DNA of 34,978 nucleotides from Candidatus Binataceae bacterium (GCA_035294265.1 DATGLK010000037.1:1-34978); one strand, 5' to 3'; positions 16,457 through 24,784 are shown, numbered from the stretch's first letter. Notes: generated by a model from the sequence alone, not told the origin. A program made the numbers and translations.

Positions 16457-17245
16457 ATGAAGCGCTTTTTGAGCAGCGGTTTGTCCTGCGCGGCCGGCGC
16501 TGCCGCGATTCTTATGGTATCGACGTTGGTTTGCGAGCTAGCGTTGGCGCAAGCCACGGTCCCCCTTGCCGGCAACCATCCGCTGACCAATCTGCATAGC
16601 TGGCACACCGCCCCGCCGCAGATGCGGCTTCATATGGCCGCGATCCTGAGCCTGCGTAACACCGCACCGTGGGTGGCGGTATTTTGAACGTAACCAACAC
16701 CAGCGGCCTGCCGGAATCGATCGGCGGCGTGACGGTGACGGTAGGCGACCCGAAGCTGTTTCTCCAACCTGGCCCTGGTTGGAACGAGCAATGGAGTGTC
16801 TCGGACAGTGGTCACGGGAACAGTAGGCGACAATACACTTTTCACTTTCAGCCCGGCGCTGGTCGTGCCTGTCGGAGGAGTGGCGACCTTTGCCTTGAGC
16901 ACCACGCTCTCGCTGACCCCGGCGCGAATCGAGTCGGCGATGAAATATGCCGGCTTGATAGGCGGGGGCGCGCCGCCGGTGATGCCGCTGGGGGTGGGGC
17001 TGGCAATGTTTGGAATCGGCTTGATCGCGGCCCCGGCCGAGCGCCGGCGGCGGTGGTTACTACTTGCCGGCCTGATAGTCATCCTGGCAGCCGGCCAAAT
17101 CGGTTGCAGCAGCAGTTCCAGGACCGTGCTCTCCTCCTCGCAACAGCAGGTGCCGGCTGGCGGGGTCGCCGCGACCAATAACCAGGGAGCCGTGTGGGTC
17201 TCGGGCCTGCCCGCCACCCTGAGCACGATCCAACTGCTGAACTAG
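16457..17245 (+). pseudogene. Frameshifted exported protein remnant with C-terminal membrane anchor
   Basis: Three segments in two frames read as one broken gene. Segment 1 (16457-about 16670) has a signal peptide (MKRFLSSGLSC...ELALAQA) and a stretch VPLAGNHP...MAAILSLRNTA that weakly recalls the pro-domain of S53 (sedolisin) peptidases. Segment 2, in another frame from about 16669, reads ILNVTNTSGLPES, VTVTVGDPKLF. At about 16762 one extra base restores the first frame: KLF joins SNLALVGTSNGVSRTV and a beta-rich domain, then a membrane helix (PLGVGLAMFGIGLIAA), RRRR, a second helix ending in lipobox-like AAGQIGC, and a polar tail to 17245. An original S53-like gene that lost its middle is possible but unproven. 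Sequencing or assembly error is the main alternative for the single-base shift. Confidence 0.65.
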
Positions 17246-17430
17246 CGCTGAAGCGAAAACAGGTCTTAGTGGGGCGAGCAGCTAATGCCCACGCCTGAAC
17301 CACGCGGCAGAGTCTCCCGCGCCAACCCTTGCCGGTGGCGCCTCAGCCGGATTTATCTCTCCCGTCATCTCGCCGTAACATTCGGCGGCTATCGTCAAGC
17401 CGACACTTTTTGGTTCATACGAGGGGTGCG

Positions 17431-17637
17431 ATGGTCCGGATTCGCCTCGACACCACGGCTTCCGAGCCTAGCGAGCAGCTCGATCAGGCACGCAAATGCC
17501 TGCGCGAGGCAGGGGTTAAAGTCCGCCGCCGCTCCCGCTCCCTGCGGGCTTGGCTCGACGTTCCCGACGAGGACCAGGAAACCGCCTTGGCCGCTCTACA
17601 AGCCGCCAATATACCCGTGATCGTGCTGCCCGAGTAG
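17431..17637 (+). CDS. Small conserved-looking protein of unknown function (68 residues)
   Basis: Starts MVRIRLDTTASEPSEQLDQA and ends AANIPVIVLPE. The pattern strand-helix-strand-strand-helix-strand suggests a small ferredoxin-like or ACT-like fold; there are many charged residues and no signal or membrane segment. The ATG at 17431 is chosen over an upstream in-frame start at 17329 because GAGGGG lies 5-8 bases before it. It has its own downstream hairpin and no clear operon partner. I do not recognise the family. Confidence 0.6.
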   Translation: MVRIRLDTTASEPSEQLDQARKCLREAGVKVRRRSRSLRAWLDVPDEDQETALAALQAANIPVIVLPE

Positions 17638-17678
17638 ACCAACTTCCCGCTCGCCCAGGCGCTTCCCCGACCAACGCG

Positions 17679-17712
17679 AGGCGGTGCCCTACGTCCGGAG
17701 GGGGCACCGCCT
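17679..17712. terminator. Hairpin between convergent genes
   Basis: A perfect 11-bp inverted repeat (AGGCGGTGCCC, 12-base loop, GGGCACCGCCT) lies between the stop of the 68-residue gene and the stop of the OmpA-family remnant, so it may terminate transcription from both sides. Confidence 0.7.
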
Positions 17713-17745
17713 GCGGTACGATCAACCACCCAGCAGTTCCGGCAC

Positions 17746-18235
17746 CTATTGTGCCTGCGGCACCAACTCGACCCGCCGATTCTGGGCCCTCCCGGCAGCC
17801 GTCGCGTTATCGGCAACGAAATCGGTCTTGCCGTAACCGTGCGCGATCAGGCGGTCGGGGGCCACGCCCTTGTTCACCAGGTAGCCGACCACGGCATCCG
17901 CCCGCCGTTGAGAAAGCTTGAGGTTGTAGGCGACGCTACCGATCGCGTCGCAATAGCCGTTGACCTCGACCGTGACCCCGGGACTCTGCGCCAGGAGCAC
18001 CGCGGCTTCATCCAGGATCGGCGCTGCGTCGGGCCGAATATTGGCCTTGTTGGTTGGTGGCATACATTGCACCGCCCGCGCTGCCGCCGGCGATAAAGGC
18101 GCCCAACACGCCGCCCCCAACCGCGCACGGTCCCCACTGGCGAGGCTGGGCGACATTGGCGCATCCCGCCATCGTCCAGGCTAGAGCAGCCACCACAGCA
18201 ACCGCACTAAAAGACTTTGCGCCCGTCGTTCCCAT
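17746..18235 (-). pseudogene. Broken OmpA-family (Pal-like) lipoprotein
   Basis: The first part (18235 to about 18050) has a good Shine-Dalgarno (AGAGG), a lipoprotein signal with lipobox TMAGC and a glycine zipper (GGGVLGAFIAGGSAGGAMYA), then runs to a stop at 18008. In another frame the C-terminal OmpA domain continues: NKANIRPDAAPILDEA, VEVNGYCDAIGSVAYNLKLS, QRRADAVVGYLVNKGVAPDR, GRAQNRRVEL, to 17746. The first beta-strand of the OmpA domain (usually VYFDFDK) and the normal linker are missing. A deletion that also changed frame explains both facts; a collapsed assembly is the alternative. An intact relative would bind peptidoglycan and be anchored in the outer membrane. As read it cannot make a whole protein. 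Confidence 0.75.
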
Positions 18236-18446
18236 CTTTCCTCTCTCTCATGCCCACTCATCGTCGGGTCGATTGCGCAAGCACGGCTCGATTGCCGGCC
18301 ACGCCGATCCCCTCTTAGACTGGGCGCCATCACTGATAGCTATTGATTTAAATAGGAACGTTGCGGCGGGATTAAATCATCTTTACACCCATTTACCGGC
18401 AACCGCGCAAGATCGTGACAACCTTCCGCTTCAAGAGCTTCGTGAT
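18236..18446. other. Intergenic stretch, no gene seen
   Basis: Upstream of the broken OmpA-family gene, with an AT-rich patch (GATTTAAATAGGAAC near 18340-18357) that may have been its promoter. Together with the inverted repeat that follows, the gene-free stretch reaches the priA stop at 18602. Confidence 0.4.
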
Positions 18447-18553
18447 GTCATTCCCGCGCGCGTGTCTGGGGTGCGCGAGAAATCCCGATTCCACCGGCAC
18501 GACTAGCAAAACATCGGGATTCTTCGCGCACCCCAGACACGCGCGACAATGAC
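18447..18553. repeat. Long imperfect inverted repeat, about 107 bp, MITE- or REP-like
   Basis: The left arm (18447-18489) and right arm (18513-18553) both start at the outer edge with GTCATT, share TGTCTGGGGTGCGCGA and end with AATCCCGAT. They differ by a 2-base gap and a few mismatches around a 23-base loop. The transcript would fold into a long hairpin. It lies 49 bases after the priA stop, so it could terminate priA, but arm length and flanking symmetry look more like a small mobile or dispersed repeat. No second copy is seen in this window. Confidence 0.75.
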
Positions 18554-18601
18554 TGCCCAAAGATTCCGGGTAGTAAAAGCGAAATCCGGGCCAAAACAGT
18601 C

Positions 18602-20899
18602 CTACAGCATGTGGACCGGATCGATATCGATCGACCAGAAGATTGCGGCACGGCGCGCGCGCGGCGCAAGCTCGCGCCTGAGCGCCAGCAGGGGCTCGCG
18701 CAGATGGACACGGCTGGGCGCCTTGAGCATTAGCTGCCATCGATAACGCTGCTTGATGCGCTCGATCGGTGCTGGCGCGGGTCCCAGGAGCTTAACCCGC
18801 TCGCCCGCCCGCGCCAGCAGCTCAGCAGCGAAAGTCGCCATTTTCTCGACCTGCTCGGCTTGCGTTCCTTCCAGCCGCACCATCGCCAAGTGACTAAAGG
18901 GTGGATAGTCGAATTTACGGCGCAGTTGCAGTTCGCGGCGCATGAAGCCAGCGTAATCCTGGCGCTGCGCGGCGCGAATACTGTAATGGTGGGGGGAATA
19001 GGTCTGAATAATTACTCGTCCCGGATGCGGGCCGCGGCCGGCCCGGCCCGCGGCTTGAGTGAGCAATTGAAAGGTACGTTCCGCCGATCGGAAGTCGGGC
19101 AGATTCAAGCTGAGATCGGCCGCCACCACCGCAACCAAGGTCACGCCGGGAAAATCGAAGCCCTTGGTGATCATTTGGGTACCGACTAAGATATCTACCT
19201 CGCCCGCTGCCAACGCGCGTAGGATCTGCTGGCGCGCCCCCTGACGGCGGCTGGTATCGCTATCCATTCGTTCGACTCTGGCCTGCGGCAACAGGCTCTG
19301 CAGTGCGGCGTGCAGACGCTCGGTGCCAAAGCCCTGGCCCTGCAAACCCAGGCCGCGGCATTCAGGGCACGCCTCGGGCGCGGGCCGGTAATGACCGCAA
19401 TAGTGGCATCGCAACGAACGATCGCGCAGATGGAAAGTCATACTGACGCTGCAATCGGGGCAGGAAAGCACGTTGCCGCAGAGCTGGCAGTGCAGAAAAT
19501 TGTGAAAGCCACGCCGATTGACAAACACCAGGCTTTGGCCGCCCTGGGTCAAAGTTTCACTCAGCGCCTGCACCAACGGCACGGATAAAGGGATCGGCGC
19601 TCCCTCGGCCTCCGCTTCGGGTGCCAGCCCCTGCTCCACCCTAGGCTGGCGGCGCAAATCCACCACTTCGACCTCGGCCAACGGCCGATCGTGGATCCGT
19701 TCGCCCATGCGCAAAAGCTGATAGCGACCATTGCGTGCGTTGGCGAAAGACTCCGCCGCCGGGGTGGCCGAACCCAGCACCACCGGGCATGAACTAGCCT
19801 GAGCCAAGGCCACCGCTAGATCGCGCGCGTGATAGCGAATCCCCTCCTCCTGCTTGTAGGCCGGGTCGTGTTCCTCATCGACCACGACCAAACCCAGGTC
19901 ATGAATGGGAGCAAACAAGGCCGAGCGCGGCCCCAGCAAGACTCGGGCCTGACCGCCCAGGGCCGCACTCCATGCGCTCCAACGCTCCGCAACCTTCAGG
20001 CCGCTGTGAGCCACGACGACGGAGCTTCCAAAGCGCTCGGTAAAGGCCTGCACGAGATGGTCGGTAAGCGCTATCTCGGGGACCAACACCAGCGCACGGC
20101 GTCCCAGGTGAAGGCACTGAGCGACCAGGCGTAGGTAGACCTCGGTCTTGCCGCTGGCGGTGATGCCCCAAAGCAGAAAAGGGCGGAAGGAGCGTGCGGT
20201 CAGCGTCGGTACCACGGTATCGATCGCGCGCTGCTGGGCAGGGGTCAGGCTGGGAGGGGCGCCGGGCTGGGTTGGCGCTTGCGCTAGCCGCCGCAACCGC
20301 CCTCCATCCTGCTCCCGATGGCGTCCACGCATGCCCTCGCGCCGCTCCAGCAATCCCTGTCCCAACCATCGCCGGACCAAGCTCCCGGCATGCTCGGCGC
20401 CGACCAGCTTGCCAATCTTACTCAGGTTCAGCGGCGCCTTACCCAAGGCTGCCACCAGCGCCTGTTCCGCCGCGCTCAGGGTGGCCCGGAACAAACCGTC
20501 GAGCGGCCGCGCTAGAGCATAAACGGTTTGGCTCTCCACCCGCATCAGGCCTGGCATCACCGCCCGGTAAGCTTCTGCCAGGGTGGTCTGATAGTAGACC
20601 GCCATGAACTCCAACAGCTTCAGATGGGCCGCATCGAAAGTCGGTTGTGGCTCAAGCAACTCAAGTATTGGTTTAATTTCGGCTTGAGGCTCACCGACGG
20701 CCAATCTCACCACGATCGCAGTCAGCCGCCGCCCGCGCATCGGCACCAAAACCCGATGGCCGGGCCGCAGCTCATTCGCCAACGCCGGCGGGACGAGGTA
20801 GGTAAGCTGGTTGAGCCCACGCATCGGACTTAGCACAATGACCTCGGCCAGCCGTGAGGACGTAGCTGCCGAAGCTTTACAGGAAGCGGTATCGCACAT
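18602..20899 (-). CDS. priA: Primosomal protein N' (replication restart helicase PriA)
   Basis: Superfamily 2 DNA helicase that recognises stalled forks and reloads the replisome. From the ATG at 20899 the protein has 765 residues: N-terminal 3'-DNA-end binding domain (about 18-110), winged-helix part, helicase Walker A GITASGKT (245-252), DEEH (341-344), GSATP, then four CxxC pairs (CQLC, CPDC, CHYC, CPEC, about 471-514) binding two zinc ions, and the second helicase lobe with GTQMITKGFDFPGVTLV and QAAGRAGRG. A longer frame starts at a TTG (21016) but adds 39 residues unlike the family. It is divergent from aroC, with both promoters in 20900-21030. Confidence 0.96.
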   Translation of the reverse strand: MCDTASCKASAATSSRLAEVIVLSPMRGLNQLTYLVPPALANELRPGHRVLVPMRGRRLTAIVVRLAVGEPQAEIKPILELLEPQPTFDAAHLKLLEFMAVYYQTTLAEAYRAVMPGLMRVESQTVYALARPLDGLFRATLSAAEQALVAALGKAPLNLSKIGKLVGAEHAGSLVRRWLGQGLLERREGMRGRHREQDGGRLRRLAQAPTQPGAPPSLTPAQQRAIDTVVPTLTARSFRPFLLWGITASGKTEVYLRLVAQCLHLGRRALVLVPEIALTDHLVQAFTERFGSSVVVAHSGLKVAERWSAWSAALGGQARVLLGPRSALFAPIHDLGLVVVDEEHDPAYKQEEGIRYHARDLAVALAQASSCPVVLGSATPAAESFANARNGRYQLLRMGERIHDRPLAEVEVVDLRRQPRVEQGLAPEAEAEGAPIPLSVPLVQALSETLTQGGQSLVFVNRRGFHNFLHCQLCGNVLSCPDCSVSMTFHLRDRSLRCHYCGHYRPAPEACPECRGLGLQGQGFGTERLHAALQSLLPQARVERMDSDTSRRQGARQQILRALAAGEVDILVGTQMITKGFDFPGVTLVAVVAADLSLNLPDFRSAERTFQLLTQAAGRAGRGPHPGRVIIQTYSPHHYSIRAAQRQDYAGFMRRELQLRRKFDYPPFSHLAMVRLEGTQAEQVEKMATFAAELLARAGERVKLLGPAPAPIERIKQRYRWQLMLKAPSRVHLREPLLALRRELAPRARRAAIFWSIDIDPVHML

Positions 20900-21030
20900 C
20901 GTTGGCCCCAGCCTGCCATAGCGGGAGTAGGCAAGGGAATCAGCCTGCCGCCGCTTCCCAGGATCGGCCGAACCTGCTTGAATCAACTTGCCCCGATGGC
21001 GGCATTGCAGGAACAAGGTAAAAGATTTCT

Positions 21031-22197
21031 ATGTTACGCTTTCTCACCGCGGGTGAATCCCATGGCCCTCAGTTGGTAATGGTCGTCGAGGGGATGCCGG
21101 CGGGGTTCACAATCGATCCGGCCCAAATCGACTTCCACCTAAGCCGCCGGCAAAAAGGTTACGGGCGCGGAGGCCGAATGGCGATCGAGCAAGATAAGGC
21201 TCGGATCGTGTCGGGAGTGCGTTTTGGCCAGAGCTTGGGCTCACCGATCGCGATGGTGATTGAAAATCGCGATTTCGCGAACTGGACCAAGCGGATGTCG
21301 CTCGATCCGGCCGATCGCGAATCGGCTCACGTGATTACCCGCCCCCGGCCCGGCCATGCCGATTTGGCCGGTGCGCTGAAATACGACCGCGAAGACATTC
21401 GCGATATCCTAGAGCGTGCTTCGGCGCGCGAGACCGCGGCACGGGTCGCGATCGGCGGTTTGACCCGCCAGTTGGTGGGCCCCTTCGGTATTGACGTGCT
21501 AGGCTACGTCGCCAGTATCGGACGCATCCAGGCTTCCACGCCTGCTCATCTCCCAATGGCCGAGTTGCGCCGAGTTACCGAAGAGTCGCCGGTGCGAGTT
21601 GCCGATCCCCAGGCCGAACGCGCCATCATCGCCGAGATCGATGCGTGCAAGGCGAGCGGCGACACCCTGGGTGGCGTGGTCGAGGTGGTGGTTGCCGGTT
21701 TGCCGGTGGGTCTGGGCAGCCACGTCCATTGGGATCGCAAGCTGGACGGGCGCCTGGGACAGGCTCTGCTCGGCTTGCAAGCGGTAAAGGGGGTAGAGAT
21801 TGGCAGCGGCTTTCAGGCCGCCGCGATGCGCGGATCGGAATTGCATGACGAGATCGGCTACGATCCGCAGCGCCATCAATTCACCCGTAACTCCAACAAT
21901 TCGGGCGGCACCGAGGGCGGCATGACGACTGGCGAGCCGCTACGGGTGCGCGCGGCCTTCAAGCCGCTTTCCACCCTGATGCGGCCGCTACGCTCGGTGG
22001 ACACCAAGACCAAGGCGGAATCGGTGGGAACCATTGAGCGCTCGGATGTGTGCGCGGTGCCCGCCGCCGCAGTGATCGCAGAGGCAGTAGTGGCGTTTGA
22101 GATTGCCAACGCATTCCTGGAAAAGTTCGGAGGCGATTCTTATCACGAGATCGAACGCAACTACCGCGGCTATATGGAACAACTGCGCGCCTATTAA
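21031..22197 (+). CDS. aroC: Chorismate synthase
   Basis: Last step of the shikimate pathway: 5-enolpyruvylshikimate 3-phosphate to chorismate, with reduced FMN. The 388 residues show MLRFLTAGESHG, RRQKGYGRGGRM, GHADLAGALKYD, the RASARETAARVA signature and NSGGTEGGMTTGE, all typical. AAGGTA precedes the ATG. Its stop and the start of aroK share one base (TAATG), so translation is coupled. First gene of the aroC-aroK-aroB operon. Confidence 0.98.
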   Translation: MLRFLTAGESHGPQLVMVVEGMPAGFTIDPAQIDFHLSRRQKGYGRGGRMAIEQDKARIVSGVRFGQSLGSPIAMVIENRDFANWTKRMSLDPADRESAHVITRPRPGHADLAGALKYDREDIRDILERASARETAARVAIGGLTRQLVGPFGIDVLGYVASIGRIQASTPAHLPMAELRRVTEESPVRVADPQAERAIIAEIDACKASGDTLGGVVEVVVAGLPVGLGSHVHWDRKLDGRLGQALLGLQAVKGVEIGSGFQAAAMRGSELHDEIGYDPQRHQFTRNSNNSGGTEGGMTTGEPLRVRAAFKPLSTLMRPLRSVDTKTKAESVGTIERSDVCAVPAAAVIAEAVVAFEIANAFLEKFGGDSYHEIERNYRGYMEQLRAY

Positions 22198-22712
22198 TGA
22201 ATAAACTGGTTCTCACCGGTTTTATGGCAACGGGCAAAAGCGCGGTGGGGCGTTGTCTGGCCGCGCGCCTGGGCCGAAAATTTTTCGATACCGATCACAT
22301 TATCGTGCGCCGCGCCGGTTGCTCGATTGAACGAATTTTCGCAATCCATGGCGAAGCACATTTCCGGGCGCTCGAACGCGCAGTGATCAAGGAGTTAGCG
22401 CTCAGCCCCGACACCGCTGTGATCGCCACCGGCGGCGGCTCGCTGGTGGACGAGGTCAATTATTGGACCTTGGCGCCAGTCGCGCGGATTGTCTGCCTGG
22501 TCGCCCGGCCCGAAGTGATCGCCGCCCGGCTGGCGGGTGCCGCGACGGTGCGACCCAAGCTGGCGGAAAGCGGTCTTCCGCTGAAAGAAGCAATCGCCCG
22601 CTTGATGGAACAGCGGGCGGGCGCTTACGCCCGCATCGGAACGGTCGTGGACAGCTCTGAGCTGACTATCGCGCAAACCGCCGATCGGGTCATCCAGATG
22701 CTGGAGGCCTGA
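22197..22712 (+). CDS. aroK: Shikimate kinase
   Basis: Phosphorylates shikimate at the 3-hydroxyl with ATP. The 171 residues contain the P-loop GFMATGKS (8-15), FFDTDHII (metal and shikimate-binding Asp), FRALE, ATGGGSLVD (shikimate loop), and lid-region ATVRPKL with a C-terminal QRAGAYA. It overlaps aroC and aroB by one base on each side, so the three enzymes are made together. Confidence 0.97.
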   Translation: MNKLVLTGFMATGKSAVGRCLAARLGRKFFDTDHIIVRRAGCSIERIFAIHGEAHFRALERAVIKELALSPDTAVIATGGGSLVDEVNYWTLAPVARIVCLVARPEVIAARLAGAATVRPKLAESGLPLKEAIARLMEQRAGAYARIGTVVDSSELTIAQTADRVIQMLEA

Positions 22713-23788
22713 TGCCCTCCTTCGACGTGCAATTGGGCGCGCGCTCCCATCCGGTACATGTCGCGGCTGGGTTGCTGGCACGGCTGGGCCAATTGGCGGC
22801 CGGCGTAGGGCTGGCCGGTCGCTGCGTGATCGTCACCGACTACACCGTCGGTGCGCTCTATCTAAAGACGGTCGAAGCGGCCCTCAAAGGCGCCGGGTTC
22901 GATCCAGCGGTTATCCGAATCGCGCCCGGAGAAGCCAGCAAATCTAGCGCGGGGTTGGGGCGGATCTATGACGGCCTGATCGAGGCTGGACTGGATCGCT
23001 CCCACGCCGTTTTCGCCTTGGGTGGCGGCGTGGTAGGCGACTTAGCGGGTTTTGCCGCCGCCACCTATTTGCGCGGGGTGCCCCTGGTCCAGGTCCCAAC
23101 CACGCTTCTGGCCCAGGTGGACTCCGCCTTGGGCGGCAAGACCGCTATTGACCATCCTCGCGGAAAAAATCTTATTGGCGCCTTTTACCAGCCTCGTCTG
23201 ATCGTCGCCGACGTGGAAACCCTGCGTTCGCTGGGTGAGCGCGAATTTCGGGAGGGGCTGGCGGAAGTCATCAAGTATGGCGCCATCATGGATGCTCCCT
23301 TGATCGACCATCTAGAGCACTCGCTCCAGAACATCCTCGGCCGGGAGCCGCGTGCGCTGGAAATAATCGTCGAACGCTCCCTGCGCCACAAGGCGTTCGT
23401 GGTGGAGCGCGACGAGCAAGAAAGCGATCTGCGCACCATTCTCAACTTCGGCCACACCGTCGGCCACGCCTTGGAGATGTCCGCTGGCTATGGCCACTAT
23501 CTGCATGGCGAAGCGGTCGCGATTGGAATGACCGCGGCCAGCCGCTTGTCCTGCCTGCACGCGGGGCTTGCACCGGCGGAGGCGCGGCGGCTGCAAAAGC
23601 TGATCGAGACGGCAGGATTGCCAGTGGAATTGCCCGCGGGATGGCTGAACGAAGACTTCGCGCGCGCCTTGCGCCTGGACAAAAAGCGCGCGGCCGGCAC
23701 GATCCGTTTCGTCCTGCTGGACCGCCTGGGGCACGCCCTGGTGCGTGCGCTGGAGTTCGATCAAGTGACCGCCGCGCTCGCGTCCTGA
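22712..23788 (+). CDS. aroB: 3-dehydroquinate synthase
   Basis: Second step of the shikimate pathway: converts 3-deoxy-arabino-heptulosonate 7-phosphate to 3-dehydroquinate using NAD and a metal ion. The 358 residues show ALGGGVVGDLAGFAAATYLR (NAD binding), VPTTLLAQVDSALGGKTAID, GLAEVIKYG (metal Glu), NFGHTVGHALE and LHGEAVAIGM (metal histidines). Complete and of normal length. The ATG shares a base with the aroK stop. It ends the operon; no clear terminator follows in the 52 bases before the next convergent gene. Confidence 0.98.
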   Translation: MPSFDVQLGARSHPVHVAAGLLARLGQLAAGVGLAGRCVIVTDYTVGALYLKTVEAALKGAGFDPAVIRIAPGEASKSSAGLGRIYDGLIEAGLDRSHAVFALGGGVVGDLAGFAAATYLRGVPLVQVPTTLLAQVDSALGGKTAIDHPRGKNLIGAFYQPRLIVADVETLRSLGEREFREGLAEVIKYGAIMDAPLIDHLEHSLQNILGREPRALEIIVERSLRHKAFVVERDEQESDLRTILNFGHTVGHALEMSAGYGHYLHGEAVAIGMTAASRLSCLHAGLAPAEARRLQKLIETAGLPVELPAGWLNEDFARALRLDKKRAAGTIRFVLLDRLGHALVRALEFDQVTAALAS

Positions 23789-23840
23789 TTCATTCCATAT
23801 CCTTACTTAACGCTCCCTGCGCCATCCCCACGGCGGCGGA

Positions 23841-24056
23841 TCAAGTGCGCGGCGGTCTGGCCGCGCCGGCTGCTTGCAACTCGCCACCCTGCTCCAGGCG
23901 CCAACGGTCGATCGTCTCGATGTTGAAGCGCCAATCGCTACCCAGTTTGAAGCCAGGGATGTCTCCGCGCTTGAGCAGCCGATAAATGGTGGAAGGATGC
24001 ACCCGCAGATAATCGGATAATTCCTTGACGGTCAGAACCTTCGCTGGGGTTGCCAT
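23841..24056 (-). CDS. Helix-turn-helix protein, excisionase / MerR-like (HTH_17)
   Basis: A 71-residue DNA-binding protein: TVKELSDYLRVHPSTIYRLL (winged-helix recognition part), then KRGDIPGFKLGSDWRFNIET and a short C-terminal tail. This pattern is the HTH_17 excisionase family, which also includes many chromosomal regulators. The ATG at 24056 (MATPAKVLTV) is chosen because the domain begins right after it and GGAG lies 10 bases upstream; an in-frame start at 24122 gives an unrelated extension. No integrase, attachment site or phage gene is nearby, so an excision role is unlikely. It stands alone, converging with aroB. Confidence 0.85.
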   Translation of the reverse strand: MATPAKVLTVKELSDYLRVHPSTIYRLLKRGDIPGFKLGSDWRFNIETIDRWRLEQGGELQAAGAARPPRT

Positions 24057-24265
24057 GGTGGCTCGGCTCCGTGAAAATCTAGGAAAATGCTGCCCTGTCT
24101 TAGCTTTGGCCAACAATCGCACAACAACTTTTTCGCGCGCGCAAACAAAAGGGCTAAATCAGGCGCTTTGGTGGTAATTAATCGCGCCGGCCACAAGAAA
24201 TTTTCCTTCGCATGGCACCATGTCACTCCGCCTCGCCGTTTGTTGGGACAAGCAGCGGCGTCCAA
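24057..24265. other. Intergenic region with HTH-gene promoter, no gene seen
   Basis: About 210 bases between lspA and the HTH gene on the same strand. The part near 24120-24200 is AT-rich and should hold the HTH-gene promoter. No terminator-like hairpin for lspA was recognised. Confidence 0.4.
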
Positions 24266-24784
24266 TCAGGCGGGAGTTTTTGGCGAAGCCGAGTGAGAAG
24301 ACCCCGGTCCAAAGAGCGAGGAGATGAGCAGCAGCGCGACGCCGATAGTGATGGCAGAGTCGGCGACGTTGAAGATCGGGTAATCGTGCGCGTAGTAGTG
24401 CATCAAGATGAAATCGGTGACAACCCCGTACGATAGCCGATCAATCAGATTGCCGCAGGCCCCGGCCAGAATCAGCGCCAGGGCGGTATTGATTAGCCCC
24501 AAGCGAAAATTCTGCCACAACAAAACCAGCAGCACGACGATGGCGACCGCTGACAGCCCGATCAGGAACCAATGATGGACCCAGGGCGGCGCATTGGTCA
24601 GCAGGCTGAAAGCCGCTCCTGGATTGAGAGCATAGGTAATGTCCAGCCAGTGGGGGATGAGCACGATGTCGTCGCTCAAGCGCAAATGGTTGCGAACCAA
24701 CGCCTTGGTCACCTGGTCCAACGCCAACACCGGCAGCGTGATCAGGAACAAGGAGCGAAAAAAACCTGCCAGGCGCGCGCTCAA
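24266..24784 (-). CDS. lspA: Lipoprotein signal peptidase (signal peptidase II)
   Basis: Inner-membrane aspartyl protease that removes the signal peptide of lipoproteins after lipid attachment. From a TTG start at 24784 it has 172 residues and four membrane helices. Seen: DQVTKALVRNHL, NPGAAFSLL, GNLIDRLSYGVVTDF (catalytic D124) and FNVADSAITIG (catalytic D142). The TTG is inferred because it overlaps the ileS stop (ATTGA) and gives the normal length; the open frame extends upstream inside ileS but has no LspA similarity there. Coupling to ileS is a common bacterial arrangement. The substrates would include the lipoproteins in this window. Confidence 0.95.
   Translation of the reverse strand: MSARLAGFFRSLFLITLPVLALDQVTKALVRNHLRLSDDIVLIPHWLDITYALNPGAAFSLLTNAPPWVHHWFLIGLSAVAIVVLLVLLWQNFRLGLINTALALILAGACGNLIDRLSYGVVTDFILMHYYAHDYPIFNVADSAITIGVALLLISSLFGPGSSHSASPKTPA

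Noticed and set aside
20900-21016. TTG-initiated 39-residue extension of PriA
   Set aside because: It covers the divergent aroC promoter region and has no PriA similarity; ATG at 20899 fits better.
23841-24265. Prophage or integrative element marked by the excisionase-like gene
   Set aside because: No integrase, no att-like direct repeats and no tRNA gene nearby.
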